A stretch of 50,255 nucleotides of DNA from Muricoccus nepalensis (GTDB taxonomy: Bacteria > Pseudomonadota > Alphaproteobacteria > Acetobacterales > Acetobacteraceae): assembly GCF_006438825.1 (NCBI RefSeq), contig NZ_RCZP01000040.1, forward strand, positions 1-50,255, given 5' to 3'. Under the pieces are notes generated by a model. That model was not told where the DNA came from and did not search any database. It was given only the letters and a program-made list of their open reading frames with translations. Shown piece by piece: positions 18,591 through 26,898 of this stretch; the stretch's first letter is position 1, and every line of letters begins with the position of its first letter. The translations under genes were made by a program, and so were the position numbers.

Positions 18591-18728
18591 ATGACGCCTC
18601 CTCAGGAAATAACCTACAACAGAGCTGCCGGTCGGTGGTGCTGGTCGAGCTGCGCCATGGTGGCTCTGGGCATCTCCCAGCTCCTCTGGTGGATCGTGGC
18701 CCGCGCGCTTGCCTGTGCGCTGGGCTAA
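18591..18728 (+). CDS. Possible 45-residue membrane miniprotein
   Basis: A small frame from the ATG at 18591 to TAA at 18726, 32 bp after the MarR-like gene. The second half, CAMVALGISQLLWWIVARAL followed by ACALG, would form one membrane helix. No strong ribosome-binding site is visible and I know no family, so it may be chance. Confidence 0.25.
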   Translation: MTPPQEITYNRAAGRWCWSSCAMVALGISQLLWWIVARALACALG

Positions 18729-18807
18729 ACCGCGAAGCCGACAGAGCCGGAACAACGGTATGTTAACCGACGTCGCGCACAGTGGGTCGCGTTCGGTGAC
18801 CGGCGCG

Positions 18808-18881
18808 GCGGGGATAGCTCAACGGTAGAGCTGCGGGTTTCCAACCTGCTGATGGGGGTTCAATTCCCTCTCCCCGCTCCA
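18808..18881 (+). tRNA. tRNA-Gly(TCC)
   Basis: The cloverleaf folds by hand: acceptor GCGGGGA / TCCCCGC, D arm GCTC / GAGC, anticodon stem GCGGG / CCTGC around loop TTTCCAA (anticodon TCC, glycine), T arm GGGGG / CCCTC around TTCAATT, discriminator T, and encoded CCA at 18879-18881. It reads GGA and GGG codons. It sits alone between two PEP-CTERM/MarR modules. Confidence 0.95.
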
Positions 18882-19062
18882 AGCCTTGGTCAGCGCTCCC
18901 CTTGCCGCGCTAGCGCAGCAGTCTGACATCATGTCGGCGGATCTTACACTCCATGTCACTACCGAACCGATGTTAACGAACCTCCGTTGATTTAATTGCG
19001 TGTCCGCATCTGGCACACATATCGCTATCGCAACATCACCACCGGAAAGGGAGGGTGGTGAC

Positions 19063-19647
19063 ATGAACCTCAAGCCTTATCTGATCGCCGGCCTTCTCGC
19101 CCTCGGCGCCGCAGCCCCCGCCAGTGCCGCCATCACCTATGCCGGGAACTTCGAGGGCAACGACTGCAGCGGCGGCGGCTTCGCCAACTGCTACGCCACC
19201 ACCAAGGGTGTCACCAACAACGCCGAGGCCGGCGGCTCCCCCACCATTTACAAGCAGGACAGCGGCCGCAACGGCGACGAGGATTTCGGCCGGTTCAGCA
19301 GCATCACGGGCCGTGAGTTCAACATCAGCTACAGCGGCAGCAGCAACATCATCTCCTTCGTCTACACCCCCGGTGCCAACGATCCCGAGATCCACTACTT
19401 CACCGTCAAGCAGGCCAACGGCTACGCCCTCTTCTACGACCTCGCCAACGCCATCACCTCGGCCACCCTCGACCTCGACAACTACTTCCGTAATCGCGGC
19501 TACTCACACATCACCTTCTACGACACTGGCGCCAAGGCGCCCCCGCCGCCCGTGGCCGTCCCCGAGCCCGCCTCCCTCGCGCTGTTCGGCGCCGGCCTGC
19601 TCGGCCTCGGTATGGTCCGCCGCCGCAAGACCGCTTCGTCGATCTGA
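19063..19647 (+). CDS. PEP-CTERM sorted extracellular protein
   Basis: 194 residues from the ATG at 19063, behind a strong AAAGGGAGGG site. The signal peptide is MNLKPYLIAGLLALGAAAPA (cleavage near ASA). The mature part has a short two-cysteine segment (NDCSGGGFANCYATTKG) and a beta-rich core. The tail VPEPASLALFGAGLLGLGMV plus RRRK is a classic PEP-CTERM sorting signal, almost identical to the one at 18.0 kb, while the bodies differ. As with that gene, a MarR-like gene follows (at 19991). Confidence 0.9.
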   Translation: MNLKPYLIAGLLALGAAAPASAAITYAGNFEGNDCSGGGFANCYATTKGVTNNAEAGGSPTIYKQDSGRNGDEDFGRFSSITGREFNISYSGSSNIISFVYTPGANDPEIHYFTVKQANGYALFYDLANAITSATLDLDNYFRNRGYSHITFYDTGAKAPPPPVAVPEPASLALFGAGLLGLGMVRRRKTASSI

Positions 19648-19990
19648 AAGAGGGAAGAGCCGTGCTCAAGACGGTGCGCCGGTGTGCTGCGCTTGTGATA
19701 GATGTGTTGTCGTTCGACGAAGTCACACACTCGGAGCAATCGCGCTCGTTCCAGAAACGCAGCTCGCAGCGTAAGCCTTCTTACCGCATGCGCCGGATGT
19801 TCTAACCTTTGCGTTGGCCGATGCGCAGACCCCATTTGCAGGTCTGACGCTGAGAGGGCGCTCACCTCCTAACCGACCGCACGACAAAGCTGGGTGCGCG
19901 AGCACCTGGCTCTTTGCTGGCTGCTTTCACACTGCTGGCAGTCCCCTCCCGCTAGGTCAGTCAAGTCAATCGCCATCGAGAAAGGCCACT

Positions 19991-20335
19991 ATGCCACTGC
20001 AAGGCACCCCAGATGAGTTCGTGCTGCTTCTACATAAGACGATTATGGTCATCATCCGCCATAACGGCCCGAACCTCACTGCGCGACAGCTTGGTGTATT
20101 CCTCCGGGTCTACGTCTATGCAGAGCCGCAGACAGGAACTGATCTCGCCCTCGCCCTGAACGTCCACAAGGGCATCATCTCACGTGCTCTGGACCGCTTG
20201 GAGGAGGCGGAGCTCATCCGCCGCGAGCCAAACCCTGATAACTACCGGTCCGTGCTCGCCGGGCGCACGGTCAGGGGTACCGCCCTATTTCGCGAGATCC
20301 GCCAGATTATAAGCGAGGTTGCCGCCAACCTGTAG
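19991..20335 (+). CDS. Short MarR-like transcriptional regulator (second copy)
   Basis: 114 residues from the ATG at 19991. MPLQGTPDEFVLLLHKTIMV opens like the paralogue at 18170. NLTARQLGVFLRVYV, the helix-turn-helix LALALNVHKGIISRALDRLE and the wing PNPDNYRSVLAGRTVRG make it a MarR-type winged helix. Third-codon positions are less GC-rich than in the first copy, so the two have had different histories or one is under weaker selection. The in-frame upstream extension has no matching family sequence. Confidence 0.8.
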   Translation: MPLQGTPDEFVLLLHKTIMVIIRHNGPNLTARQLGVFLRVYVYAEPQTGTDLALALNVHKGIISRALDRLEEAELIRREPNPDNYRSVLAGRTVRGTALFREIRQIISEVAANL

Positions 20336-20757
20336 AAGGGCGACAGCATCCGTTAGCGTGCGCGCTCCTCTGCTACGTGCAAGCCGTTCAGAGGCCGTCG
20401 GCTAAGAAGCGCTGCTTGGCGGCGCAACGACTGACTCCGGCCGCCCCCATCAGTTGCGACGTCGCCTCAATGCCCCTTTTACCTTCTCGTGCTCTGATCC
20501 GGGCACGAGAGGGCCAAACAGCTTCCTGCGGAAGGATGTCTCCGAGCAATGGCCTGGGCGGGTGTGGCTGCGAGAGCTGCCGCGCCAGTCCCCCTCGGAC
20601 TTCCTGGGGCGAGGTTGATCGTCGAGCTCTGGAAAGTAGGAAGGCCGGCAGGGTCCCCATCTGCCGGCCTTTCGGCGTCAGGTGTTCAGAGCCGGCTGAC
20701 CGCGAAGTGCGGCTTGGCCGAAGATGGGGACAAGAACAGTCCCTCAACCACGGATCG
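20336..20757. other. Intergenic region with one terminator
   Basis: 422 bp without a supportable gene. It holds one strong hairpin at 20641-20671 and nothing else that I recognise. The open frames on both strands have no family features. Confidence 0.45.
20641..20671. terminator. Strong hairpin terminator
   Basis: AAGGCCGGCAG at 20641-20651 pairs perfectly with CTGCCGGCCTT at 20661-20671 around a 9-base loop, followed by TC. The short A and T runs at the two feet allow it to work in either direction. It separates the MarR-like gene from the broken recombinase. Confidence 0.7.
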
Positions 20758-21374
20758 TTAGCGCGGAATCAGCACCGTCATGCCCTCACTCGTAAACCGC
20801 AGGTGCTCGCGGTCGATCCCCACCAGCTCGGAGCGACGCAGCGCCCCGGCAAACCCTACCAGCAGCAGCGCCTTGTCGCGGACCCCGGCCACGTCGGTGC
20901 CGCAGCTCGCCAGCAGGCGCTTGACCTCGGCCGAGGTGAGGGCTGCCGCCGGGCGGGCTTGCCATGGGTGGTGAGGGTACCGCGCATGGTGGCGCTGATC
21001 GCCGGCTGGCGCGTCTCCCAGGGGTGACCGGCCTGGCGATGGTGGTGGGCGATCGCCGCCAGCCGCCGGCGCAGCCCGCTGCGCCCGAGCGTGGCCGCGA
21101 GGCTCGCCAGGTGGCCGCCGATCACCACGGGCGCGGCCGGCAGGGCCGCCACGTCGCCCGCTTCGCACCAGGAACAGAAGGCGCGCCAGTCGGAGACGTC
21201 GGCACGCCTTGTGTTCTCCGACAGCGCCCGTCCGACGTAGCCAGCCGCCTGCGCCACCGCCTCGCCCACCGGCCCCGCCAGCACCGCCAGCACCTCCGCC
21301 GGCAGCGCGCCTGCCGCCAGGCGCACCACCGACGCGGGGATGGCTGGCGGGCTCGACCCGGGACGCTCCGTCAT
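20758..21374 (-). pseudogene. Tyrosine recombinase (integrase), frameshifted and truncated
   Basis: From the ATG at 21374 the protein has a core-binding domain: SENTRRADVSDWRAFCSWCE, then GRSGLRRRLAAIAHHHRQAG. Near 20955 the frame shifts by one base, from THGKPARR to PAAALTSAEVKRLLASCGTD, continuing ALLLVGFAGALRRSELVGID, the segment with the first catalytic Arg. A TAA at 20758 then ends it at MTVLIPR, before the HxxR and Tyr boxes. The domain order matches Xer/phage integrases of plasmids. The missing C-terminal half resembles the fragment at 40203-40610, although the two need not be parts of one gene. A 25-bp lox-like site lies about 190 bp upstream of its start. Confidence 0.82.
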
Positions 21375-21567
21375 GCCTTAACCCCCGGGCAGTCCAGCAA
21401 GCAAAGGCCTATATTGGCTGGCGATCTCGACGCTATCCGTACCAGAGTCCCCGCTCCCCTGCCCCGCTTCGGTCGGTTCGGCGCATGCCCCCAAGCCGCC
21501 GTTCCGCCCCTCCCGAGTGTGACCGGCCGCTCACCCCTGTGGCAACCGCCCCCTCCCCGCCCCTTAG

Positions 21568-21592
21568 GCACGATAATAGATAATTATCGTGC
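21568..21592. repeat. Lox-like 9-7-9 site, copy 1
   Basis: GCACGATAA (21568-21576), a 7-base spacer TAGATAA, and TTATCGTGC (21584-21592): perfect 9-bp inverted arms with the geometry of a tyrosine-recombinase core site. It lies upstream of the broken integrase. The flank at 21538-21567 is shared with copy 2 in inverted orientation. Confidence 0.6.
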
Positions 21593-21678
21593 GTAGCCGG
21601 CCGTGGAAGGCCCGCTGGCGGGGCAGGTTTGGCCTGCATTTACTGGGTTTCTCGGGGCTGACGGCAGGGTGAGCGGGG

Positions 21679-22047
21679 CTACCTCCCTGCCCTGCTGAGC
21701 GAGGAACTCACCGCTTCGACGCGCCGGGGGTCCTTGGCCGCGACGACCAGGACGGCACAGGCTCCGTCAAGGGTCGCCGCCAGCGCGGCCGCGACATCGG
21801 AACCGCCCATCGCCCGGCGCGCGAGGTGATCCAGCAGGGCCGCGACACGCTCGCCCACCCTCGTCCGCTCGACCGTGAAGACGCGCATGGTCCAGCCCTC
21901 CACCTTCGGGACGGCCGCGAGGGCCGATCGCTTCAGTGCCGCCCGGACGTCAACGCCGGGTGCCAAGCGGAAGGTTTTGCCGGCATCGCGGACAGCGTCG
22001 CGATAGGAGCGGACACGAACGGAACGGGACAGGGCGGCGTCGCTCAT
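21679..22047 (-). CDS. Small protein of unknown function
   Basis: 122 residues from the ATG at 22047 (MSDAALSRSVRVRSYRDAVR); a GTG at 22080, directly after the mutS stop, would add 11 residues. The sequence is rich in Ala, Arg and Val with no cysteines or membrane segments. VRVFTVERTRVGERVAALL-like stretches do not match a family I know. It follows mutS on the same strand without a gap, so it may be co-transcribed with it. The frame is consistent with high-GC coding sequence. Confidence 0.5.
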   Translation of the reverse strand: MSDAALSRSVRVRSYRDAVRDAGKTFRLAPGVDVRAALKRSALAAVPKVEGWTMRVFTVERTRVGERVAALLDHLARRAMGGSDVAAALAATLDGACAVLVVAAKDPRRVEAVSSSLSRAGR

Positions 22048-22080
22048 GCCATCAGCTTGCCATGCTGAGCCACGCGACAC

Positions 22081-24578
22081 CTATCCAGATGTGCCTTCCT
22101 CGTGGTCCTTCGTGCCAGTCACCTGTCCAAGCAGTTCTGCTGCTCGACGCAGCACGGTCGCTGGCATCCCGGCATGAGTGGCCACCCTCAGCCCATATGA
22201 TTGCCCGGCTCGTCCTGCCCTCACCTTGAAGGCGAACATCTCGTCGTGCCGTCCAGGCGACGCGTCCATCGCCATGCACACCGCCCAAGGCATGGCCTCG
22301 GCCGCGTCCGCCAGCTCGTGAAAGTGTGTCGCGAACAGCGTCCGGCATCCCACCTCATCGTGCAGGTACTCCATGCTCGCCTGCGCAATCGCCAGCCCGT
22401 CGTGGGTCGACGTGCCACGCCCAACCTCGTCCAGGATCACCAGCGACCGCGCCGTTGCCTGCTTCAGGATCGCCGCTGTTTCCAGCATTTCCACCATGAA
22501 GGTCGACCGGCCCGCGACCAGATCATCGGAGGCTCCGATCCGGCTGAACAGCTTGTCCACCACCCCTACCCTCGCCCGCGTTGCCGGCACAAACGAACCC
22601 ACCTGCGCCATCAGGACCACCAGGGCCACCTGCCGCAGGAAGGTCGACTTGCCCGCCATGTTCGGGCCCGTCAGAAGCCAGAGCCGATCATCGCTACCGA
22701 TGCGGCAGTCGTTGGGCACGAAGCTCCGCCCCTCCGCCTCCAGCAGCTGCTCGGCCACCGGGTGCCGGCCGCCCTCGATCTCCAGCAGCGTGTCGTCGGC
22801 CAGCTCGGGCTCAACCCAGAGCCCTTCGGCCGCCGCTTGCCCGAGACCGCAGACGAGATCCAGCGCCGCCGCGGCGTGGGCAATCCGCGTCACCGCCATC
22901 CGCTGAGCAAGCGCCGCCGACACCAGTTCGCGGAACACTCGCTCCTCGATCGCGGCAACCCGCTCCGCGGCGCCCACCTGCTCTGCCGCCAGCCGGTCCA
23001 ACTCGGTCGTGGTGTAGCGGGCCGAGGAGGCAAGACCCTGGCGCAGGGTGAAGCCGTCTGCCAGGCCCTTCGCGGCCGCGGCGGGCACCTCGACGTGGTA
23101 GCCGATCAGGGTATTGGTCTTGATGCGAAGCGACTTGATGCCGGTCTGCTGCACGTAGCGGTCCTGCAGCTTGCCGATGGCTTCCTTTGCCGCCGCCGCC
23201 TCCATTCGCTCGGCGTCAAGTTCGACATGGTATTCCTCGACGACGAAGCCGCCTTCGCCAATGGTCGCGGGGGGAGAAGGCACTAGGGCCCGGCGCAGGG
23301 TACCGGCGAGGGCACCTTTGCCGCCGTCATCGCTCACCCGGAGTTCGCGCGCTGCTGTCGCCAGCCCCACGGGTAGGTTCTCGCCGGTCGCAAGGTGTGC
23401 GGCGACGGCCTGCGCCCGTTCCAGCCCGTCGCGGATTGCCGCCAGGTCACGCGGCCCTGCCTTGCCCAGCGACAAACGCCCATAGGCGCGCAGCACATCT
23501 GGCAGACCCGACAACTCCTCCCGGCAGCCCGCCCGAACCGGCGGGTTGTTCACCATGAAGCGCACCATGGCCAAGCGGCGGCGGATGGTGTCCGGCTTGG
23601 TCAGCGGTGCCGCCAGCTGTCGGGCGAGCAGGCGGGCGCCGGCCGGTGTGACGGTGCGGTCCAGCACCGACAGCAGCGTGCCCTCCACGCTGGCACCGGA
23701 GGCGAGAACCTCGAGACCCCGCAACGTCGGCGCGTCGATCTCCATTGTGTCGTTGATGGCCGCCCGTCGCGGCGGCGGAAGTGCCTCGGGAAGACGTCCG
23801 GCAGTGGCTCGGACGTAGTCGAGCAGGGCAGCCAAGGCGCTCAGCTCGGGCGGTGAGAAGCCACGCAGGGCGTCCGGGGCGCCGGGACCGTAGGCCGCTG
23901 CAAGGACCCCGTCGGCAGCCGCGCCAACCAACTCGGGTCGGTCCAGCTTGCCGAAGCGGGTGCCGCCGCTGCGCAAGGCCACGGCCAGGGCGTCCGAGGT
24001 CTCCGGCCATCGCGCGACCAGCACCTCGGTCGGGGCAATCTGCGCCAGCGCGGGGCCACAGCCCTCCACCGACGCCATAGCCGTGCCCCCTTCGCCTGTG
24101 GACACGTCCAGCCAGGCAAAGCCCACCGTTTCGCCGGCCGTGAAAGCAACGGCGAGGTTGTTGGTCCGACCCGGCGCCAGCACCGCTGCGTCGACGGACG
24201 TGCCCGGTGTGAGCCGCTGCAGCGGGCGATCCCCTCCCGGCGAGGGCGGCTGCTCGGATAGGGCGACCTTGTGCCCCGCTGAGAGCAGCCGGCCCACCGG
24301 GCGTCGACGGTCGAGGCAGGAACGCCGCACATCGGTATGTCGGGACCGTCCTTCTGCCGGCGCCGGGTGAGTTGGATGCCCAGTACCCGGGACACCAGCG
24401 CCGCGTCCTCGGCGAGGACCTCGTAGAACTCTCCGACCCGGTACAGCACGAGGTGCCCGGGGGCGGCGGATCGGGCGGCGGCGTAGGACGCGATCAGGCC
24501 GCCGGCCAACGGAGGGCTGGCGGGAAGCTCGGCGGTGTCTCCGGCGCGAGCGGCCGGCACGTGCATGGGAGATGACAT
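22081..24578 (-). pseudogene. mutS: DNA mismatch repair protein MutS, one frameshift near the N-terminus
   Basis: From the ATG at 24578 the mismatch-binding domain is present: LVLYRVGEFYEVLAEDAALV with the F-x-E motif (F51, E53), and DGPDIPMCGVPASTVDA. At about 24305-24312 one base appears to be missing: the frame changes and continues GRLLSAGHKVALSEQ, then through connector, lever and clamp to the ATPase with LLTGPNMAGKSTFLRQVAL (Walker A) and SLVILDEVGRGTSTHDG (Walker B). Total length, about 832 residues, is close to normal. The long downstream frame alone (GTG at 24330) would lack the FxE domain and could not recognise mismatches. The rest is undamaged, so this is either a recent mutation or a base-calling error. 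Confidence 0.85.
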
Positions 24579-24833
24579 CTTGCTAGATGTGCGTCGGAAG
24601 GCGTGCCTGTCCAACATCAGGTGCTGGTACCAGAGAGCGGCGTTCCTGGCCCGAGGAAGCGGTGTTCCTCCAATGGCGGTAGGCCCGGAGTGTCAGACTG
24701 GGCATAGCGCCCGTGTAACTGGGAACGTGTCCAGCGTTCCTCGCCGTGAATAGGCAATTATGGCGAAGTCCTCTGGCTCGCCATTCGGGCACGCCGTTAC
24801 AACGCTCTCCTCCGGCGCCTAGCTGAGCGAAAA

Positions 24834-24847
24834 TTCTGACGTCAGAA
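24834..24847. promoter_or_regulatory. parS: parS-like palindrome, copy 1
   Basis: Perfect 14-bp palindrome TTCTGACGTCAGAA, 26 bp after the repA stop. The same 14 bases recur at 26044 and 27941 and frame the repA-parB-parA module, as ParB-binding centromere sites do in other plasmids. It differs from the chromosomal parS consensus (GTTTCACGTGAAAC). Confidence 0.65.
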
Positions 24848-24873
24848 GTGCGCGTGGTGCGTATTGTGGGCAG

Positions 24874-25797
24874 CTACCCCGCCAGGAGTTTCCTCTCTGG
24901 TACTGGCGGTGCCGACGGATAAAGCGTGAGGCCTCGCCTCTCATCAATGTGGACTTTCGCCTCCGGGTAGGCTGCCAGCGCGAGATCAAGCGAAGGCAGC
25001 ACATCTCGCCGGAAGAAGCGCAACTCCTTGTAGCTCTCGCCGAACTGCGACTTGAGTGCTGGCCAGCTAACTTCCACCGGTCCAGGTAGGACGTGTAGCC
25101 GGTAAGCTAGCCAAACATAGATATCAATTGCCATGGAACGGCCCGAAACTGCTTGGATCGCTTTTTCCCGAAGCGGTAGTGGGTGATCAATCAGCGACTG
25201 GTAGAACCCTTCGTCTAGCGTGACCCGCTCTTGCCAGAGTGGCATCTGTCCGTGAGTAGAGTCCAAGGGCAGTATTGAGTCCCGTACGAACGCACCATTC
25301 GTCACCAGCTCAGCCCCACCGGAGCGGCGGAAAAACGTGAGGCGACACCGTGATAGCCGACGCGACTGTTCGCGGACCAGCTGGTAGGTCTTCCCACCAA
25401 CGGGCAAGCCCATCGCGCTAAGCCAAGCATTCATCGACGCGCCGAGTTCCACCTTGCGGCTACGGGTTCGGACGGCTTGCGTCTGCAAATAGATCAAGAT
25501 CAATCGAGCGAGTGACCCGTAGGGGATCCCGATCGGCTGCCGGTTCATGTCGAGACCGCTCTCGACAAGCAACTTAACCGAGCCTGCCTCTCGCTCCCAG
25601 ACTGTCTCGGACGTCTTTTTGTGCGGCAGGGCTGCCATGGCAAAGCCAGCGTGGGCAATGCCAATCTTGCCTGCTTCGTCACCCATGACCTCGAAGGCGG
25701 CCTCGACACATAGGCGCTGGTTGGCGCAGGCACTACTCGCCTCGCGTCTAGCTTCCTCTATGCCTCTGGTGAGGATCAGGTGATGAACAGCCCCCAT
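24874..25797 (-). CDS. repA: Plasmid replication initiator, RepA_C family
   Basis: 307 residues from the ATG at 25797. It matches the plasmid-encoded RepA family through IPYGSLARLILIYLQTQAVR, GKTYQLVREQSRRLSRCRLT, EGFYQSLIDHPLPLREKAIQ and SMAIDIYVWLAYRLHVLPG, the tandem winged-helix part that binds iterons. Known members bind iterons, open the origin and load the host helicase. It is transcribed away from parB/parA, with the iteron region directly upstream, so RepA probably also represses its own promoter there. Length is usual for the family and no damage is seen. Confidence 0.88.
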   Translation of the reverse strand: MGAVHHLILTRGIEEARREASSACANQRLCVEAAFEVMGDEAGKIGIAHAGFAMAALPHKKTSETVWEREAGSVKLLVESGLDMNRQPIGIPYGSLARLILIYLQTQAVRTRSRKVELGASMNAWLSAMGLPVGGKTYQLVREQSRRLSRCRLTFFRRSGGAELVTNGAFVRDSILPLDSTHGQMPLWQERVTLDEGFYQSLIDHPLPLREKAIQAVSGRSMAIDIYVWLAYRLHVLPGPVEVSWPALKSQFGESYKELRFFRRDVLPSLDLALAAYPEAKVHIDERRGLTLYPSAPPVPERKLLAG

Positions 25798-25834
25798 AGC
25801 CGCTATCCGAGACGAAGTTACTCGCTAACGCAAG

Positions 25835-26008
25835 TTGGACTGTCCTCACGCAAGCTATTTGAAGGCTATTAGATAATTCTATTAGTTTGTGTGAGCGGAG
25901 TCCTGGGGATAAGCCCGATTCGCGTGAGTTCAGTCCAACCCTGGAGTGTGAGTGGAGTCCAAGCTCATCGCTGTGGATGAACCTAACTACCGTGAGCAGG
26001 GTCCAACC
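25835..26008. repeat. oriV: Iterons and putative origin of replication
   Basis: Between repA and parB I count four direct iterons of the type GTGAGYGGAGTCCAAC, starting at 25891, 25924, 25948 and 25992, and one inverted copy at 25835-25850 (TTGGACTGTCCTCACG). Spacings of 33, 24 and 44 bp are close to whole helical turns. An AT-rich stretch (25854-25890) could be the unwinding element. TGTGGATGA (25972) and the complement of TTATCCCCA (25904-25912) are each one base off the DnaA box. The combination is what a RepA-type origin needs. Confidence 0.75.
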
Positions 26009-26043
26009 GAATCGATTAAGCCCCTTGCACCGAAGCCGGCGAG

Positions 26044-26057
26044 TTCTGACGTCAGAA
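26044..26057. promoter_or_regulatory. parS: parS-like palindrome, copy 2
   Basis: The second exact TTCTGACGTCAGAA. It overlaps the end of parB: the parB stop TGA lies inside the palindrome (TTC TGA on the minus strand). It sits between parB and the iterons. Confidence 0.65.
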
Positions 26058-26894
26058 TTCCAGCAAAGCCTCGATGCGAGTGCGCAGCGTCATTAGTCCA
26101 TGTCGCTCAGCCTCGCTCAGCTTCTCGCCCTTCGCCTTCCGACGCTCCAACTTGAGCGTCATCCGCTCCAGCGCTGACCAGTAGTCGGTCAATGGCGGTC
26201 GCCTGGGAGGTGGTGGAGCTGCCGCGCGGGCGTCACGGATCGCCCGCACCGTTAGGGAGCCATCGCTCGCCATCTGCATCAGACGGTCCCGCACCGGACC
26301 ATCCTTTAGGCGAGCCAACTCCACGAGTACATTCCGCGGCACATCGGCTGCTTGCTCCAAGAATGCAGGCGGCAGGGTTAGCAGTCGCAAGCTCGCACTT
26401 ACCTCTGCTGGGCTGCGTCCCAGCATCTCCGCCGCTGTCGCTTGGTTTACGCCCCTCTGCGTCAGCAAGCGCTGCAGTCCGCGTGCCTCCTCAACGGGCG
26501 TTAGGTCAATTCGTTGAAGGTTCTCCAGGAGCGCAGCAAGATCTGCGTCGCCCGTGTGCTCGATGGCCAGGATCGTGGACCATCCGCTAAACTGTGCAGC
26601 ACGCCAACGGCGCTCACCAGCCACCAGTATCCAGGCGCCGCGCTGTTCCGGATCACGCCGAACGAGCACTGGCTGTAGCTGCCCCTCGGCCTGCATTGTT
26701 GCGGCCAGAGCCGCGATATTTGCGTCGTCAAAGCGCTTGCGCGGTTGGTCTGGATCAGAACGAACGCGAGCGAGTGGTGCTTCGAACGAGTGGCGGAAGC
26801 GGCTATTACCCGCCACTAGTCCTTCTGTTGCCTCACCGATAGCTGCCATTGCCGCGCCCAGCATTGGAGAAGGGGTCTTACGCTGCTGAGCCAT
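26052..26894 (-). CDS. parB: Plasmid partition protein ParB
   Basis: 280 residues from the ATG at 26894. The N-terminal domain has RSDPDQPRKRFDDANIAALA and the CTP-binding box GERRWRAAQ (93-101), followed by ALLENLQRIDLTPVEEARGL. The central HTH is GVNQATAAEMLGRSPAEVSA. The C-terminal part (AKGEKLSEAERHGLMTLRTR) is the dimerisation end. ParB binds parS, loads CTP-dependently as a sliding clamp and works with ParA to segregate the plasmid. It starts 4 bp after the parA stop, so the two form an operon. Its own stop codon is within a parS-like palindrome. Confidence 0.92.
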   Translation of the reverse strand: MAQQRKTPSPMLGAAMAAIGEATEGLVAGNSRFRHSFEAPLARVRSDPDQPRKRFDDANIAALAATMQAEGQLQPVLVRRDPEQRGAWILVAGERRWRAAQFSGWSTILAIEHTGDADLAALLENLQRIDLTPVEEARGLQRLLTQRGVNQATAAEMLGRSPAEVSASLRLLTLPPAFLEQAADVPRNVLVELARLKDGPVRDRLMQMASDGSLTVRAIRDARAAAPPPPRRPPLTDYWSALERMTLKLERRKAKGEKLSEAERHGLMTLRTRIEALLEF

Positions 26895-26898
26895 GGCG

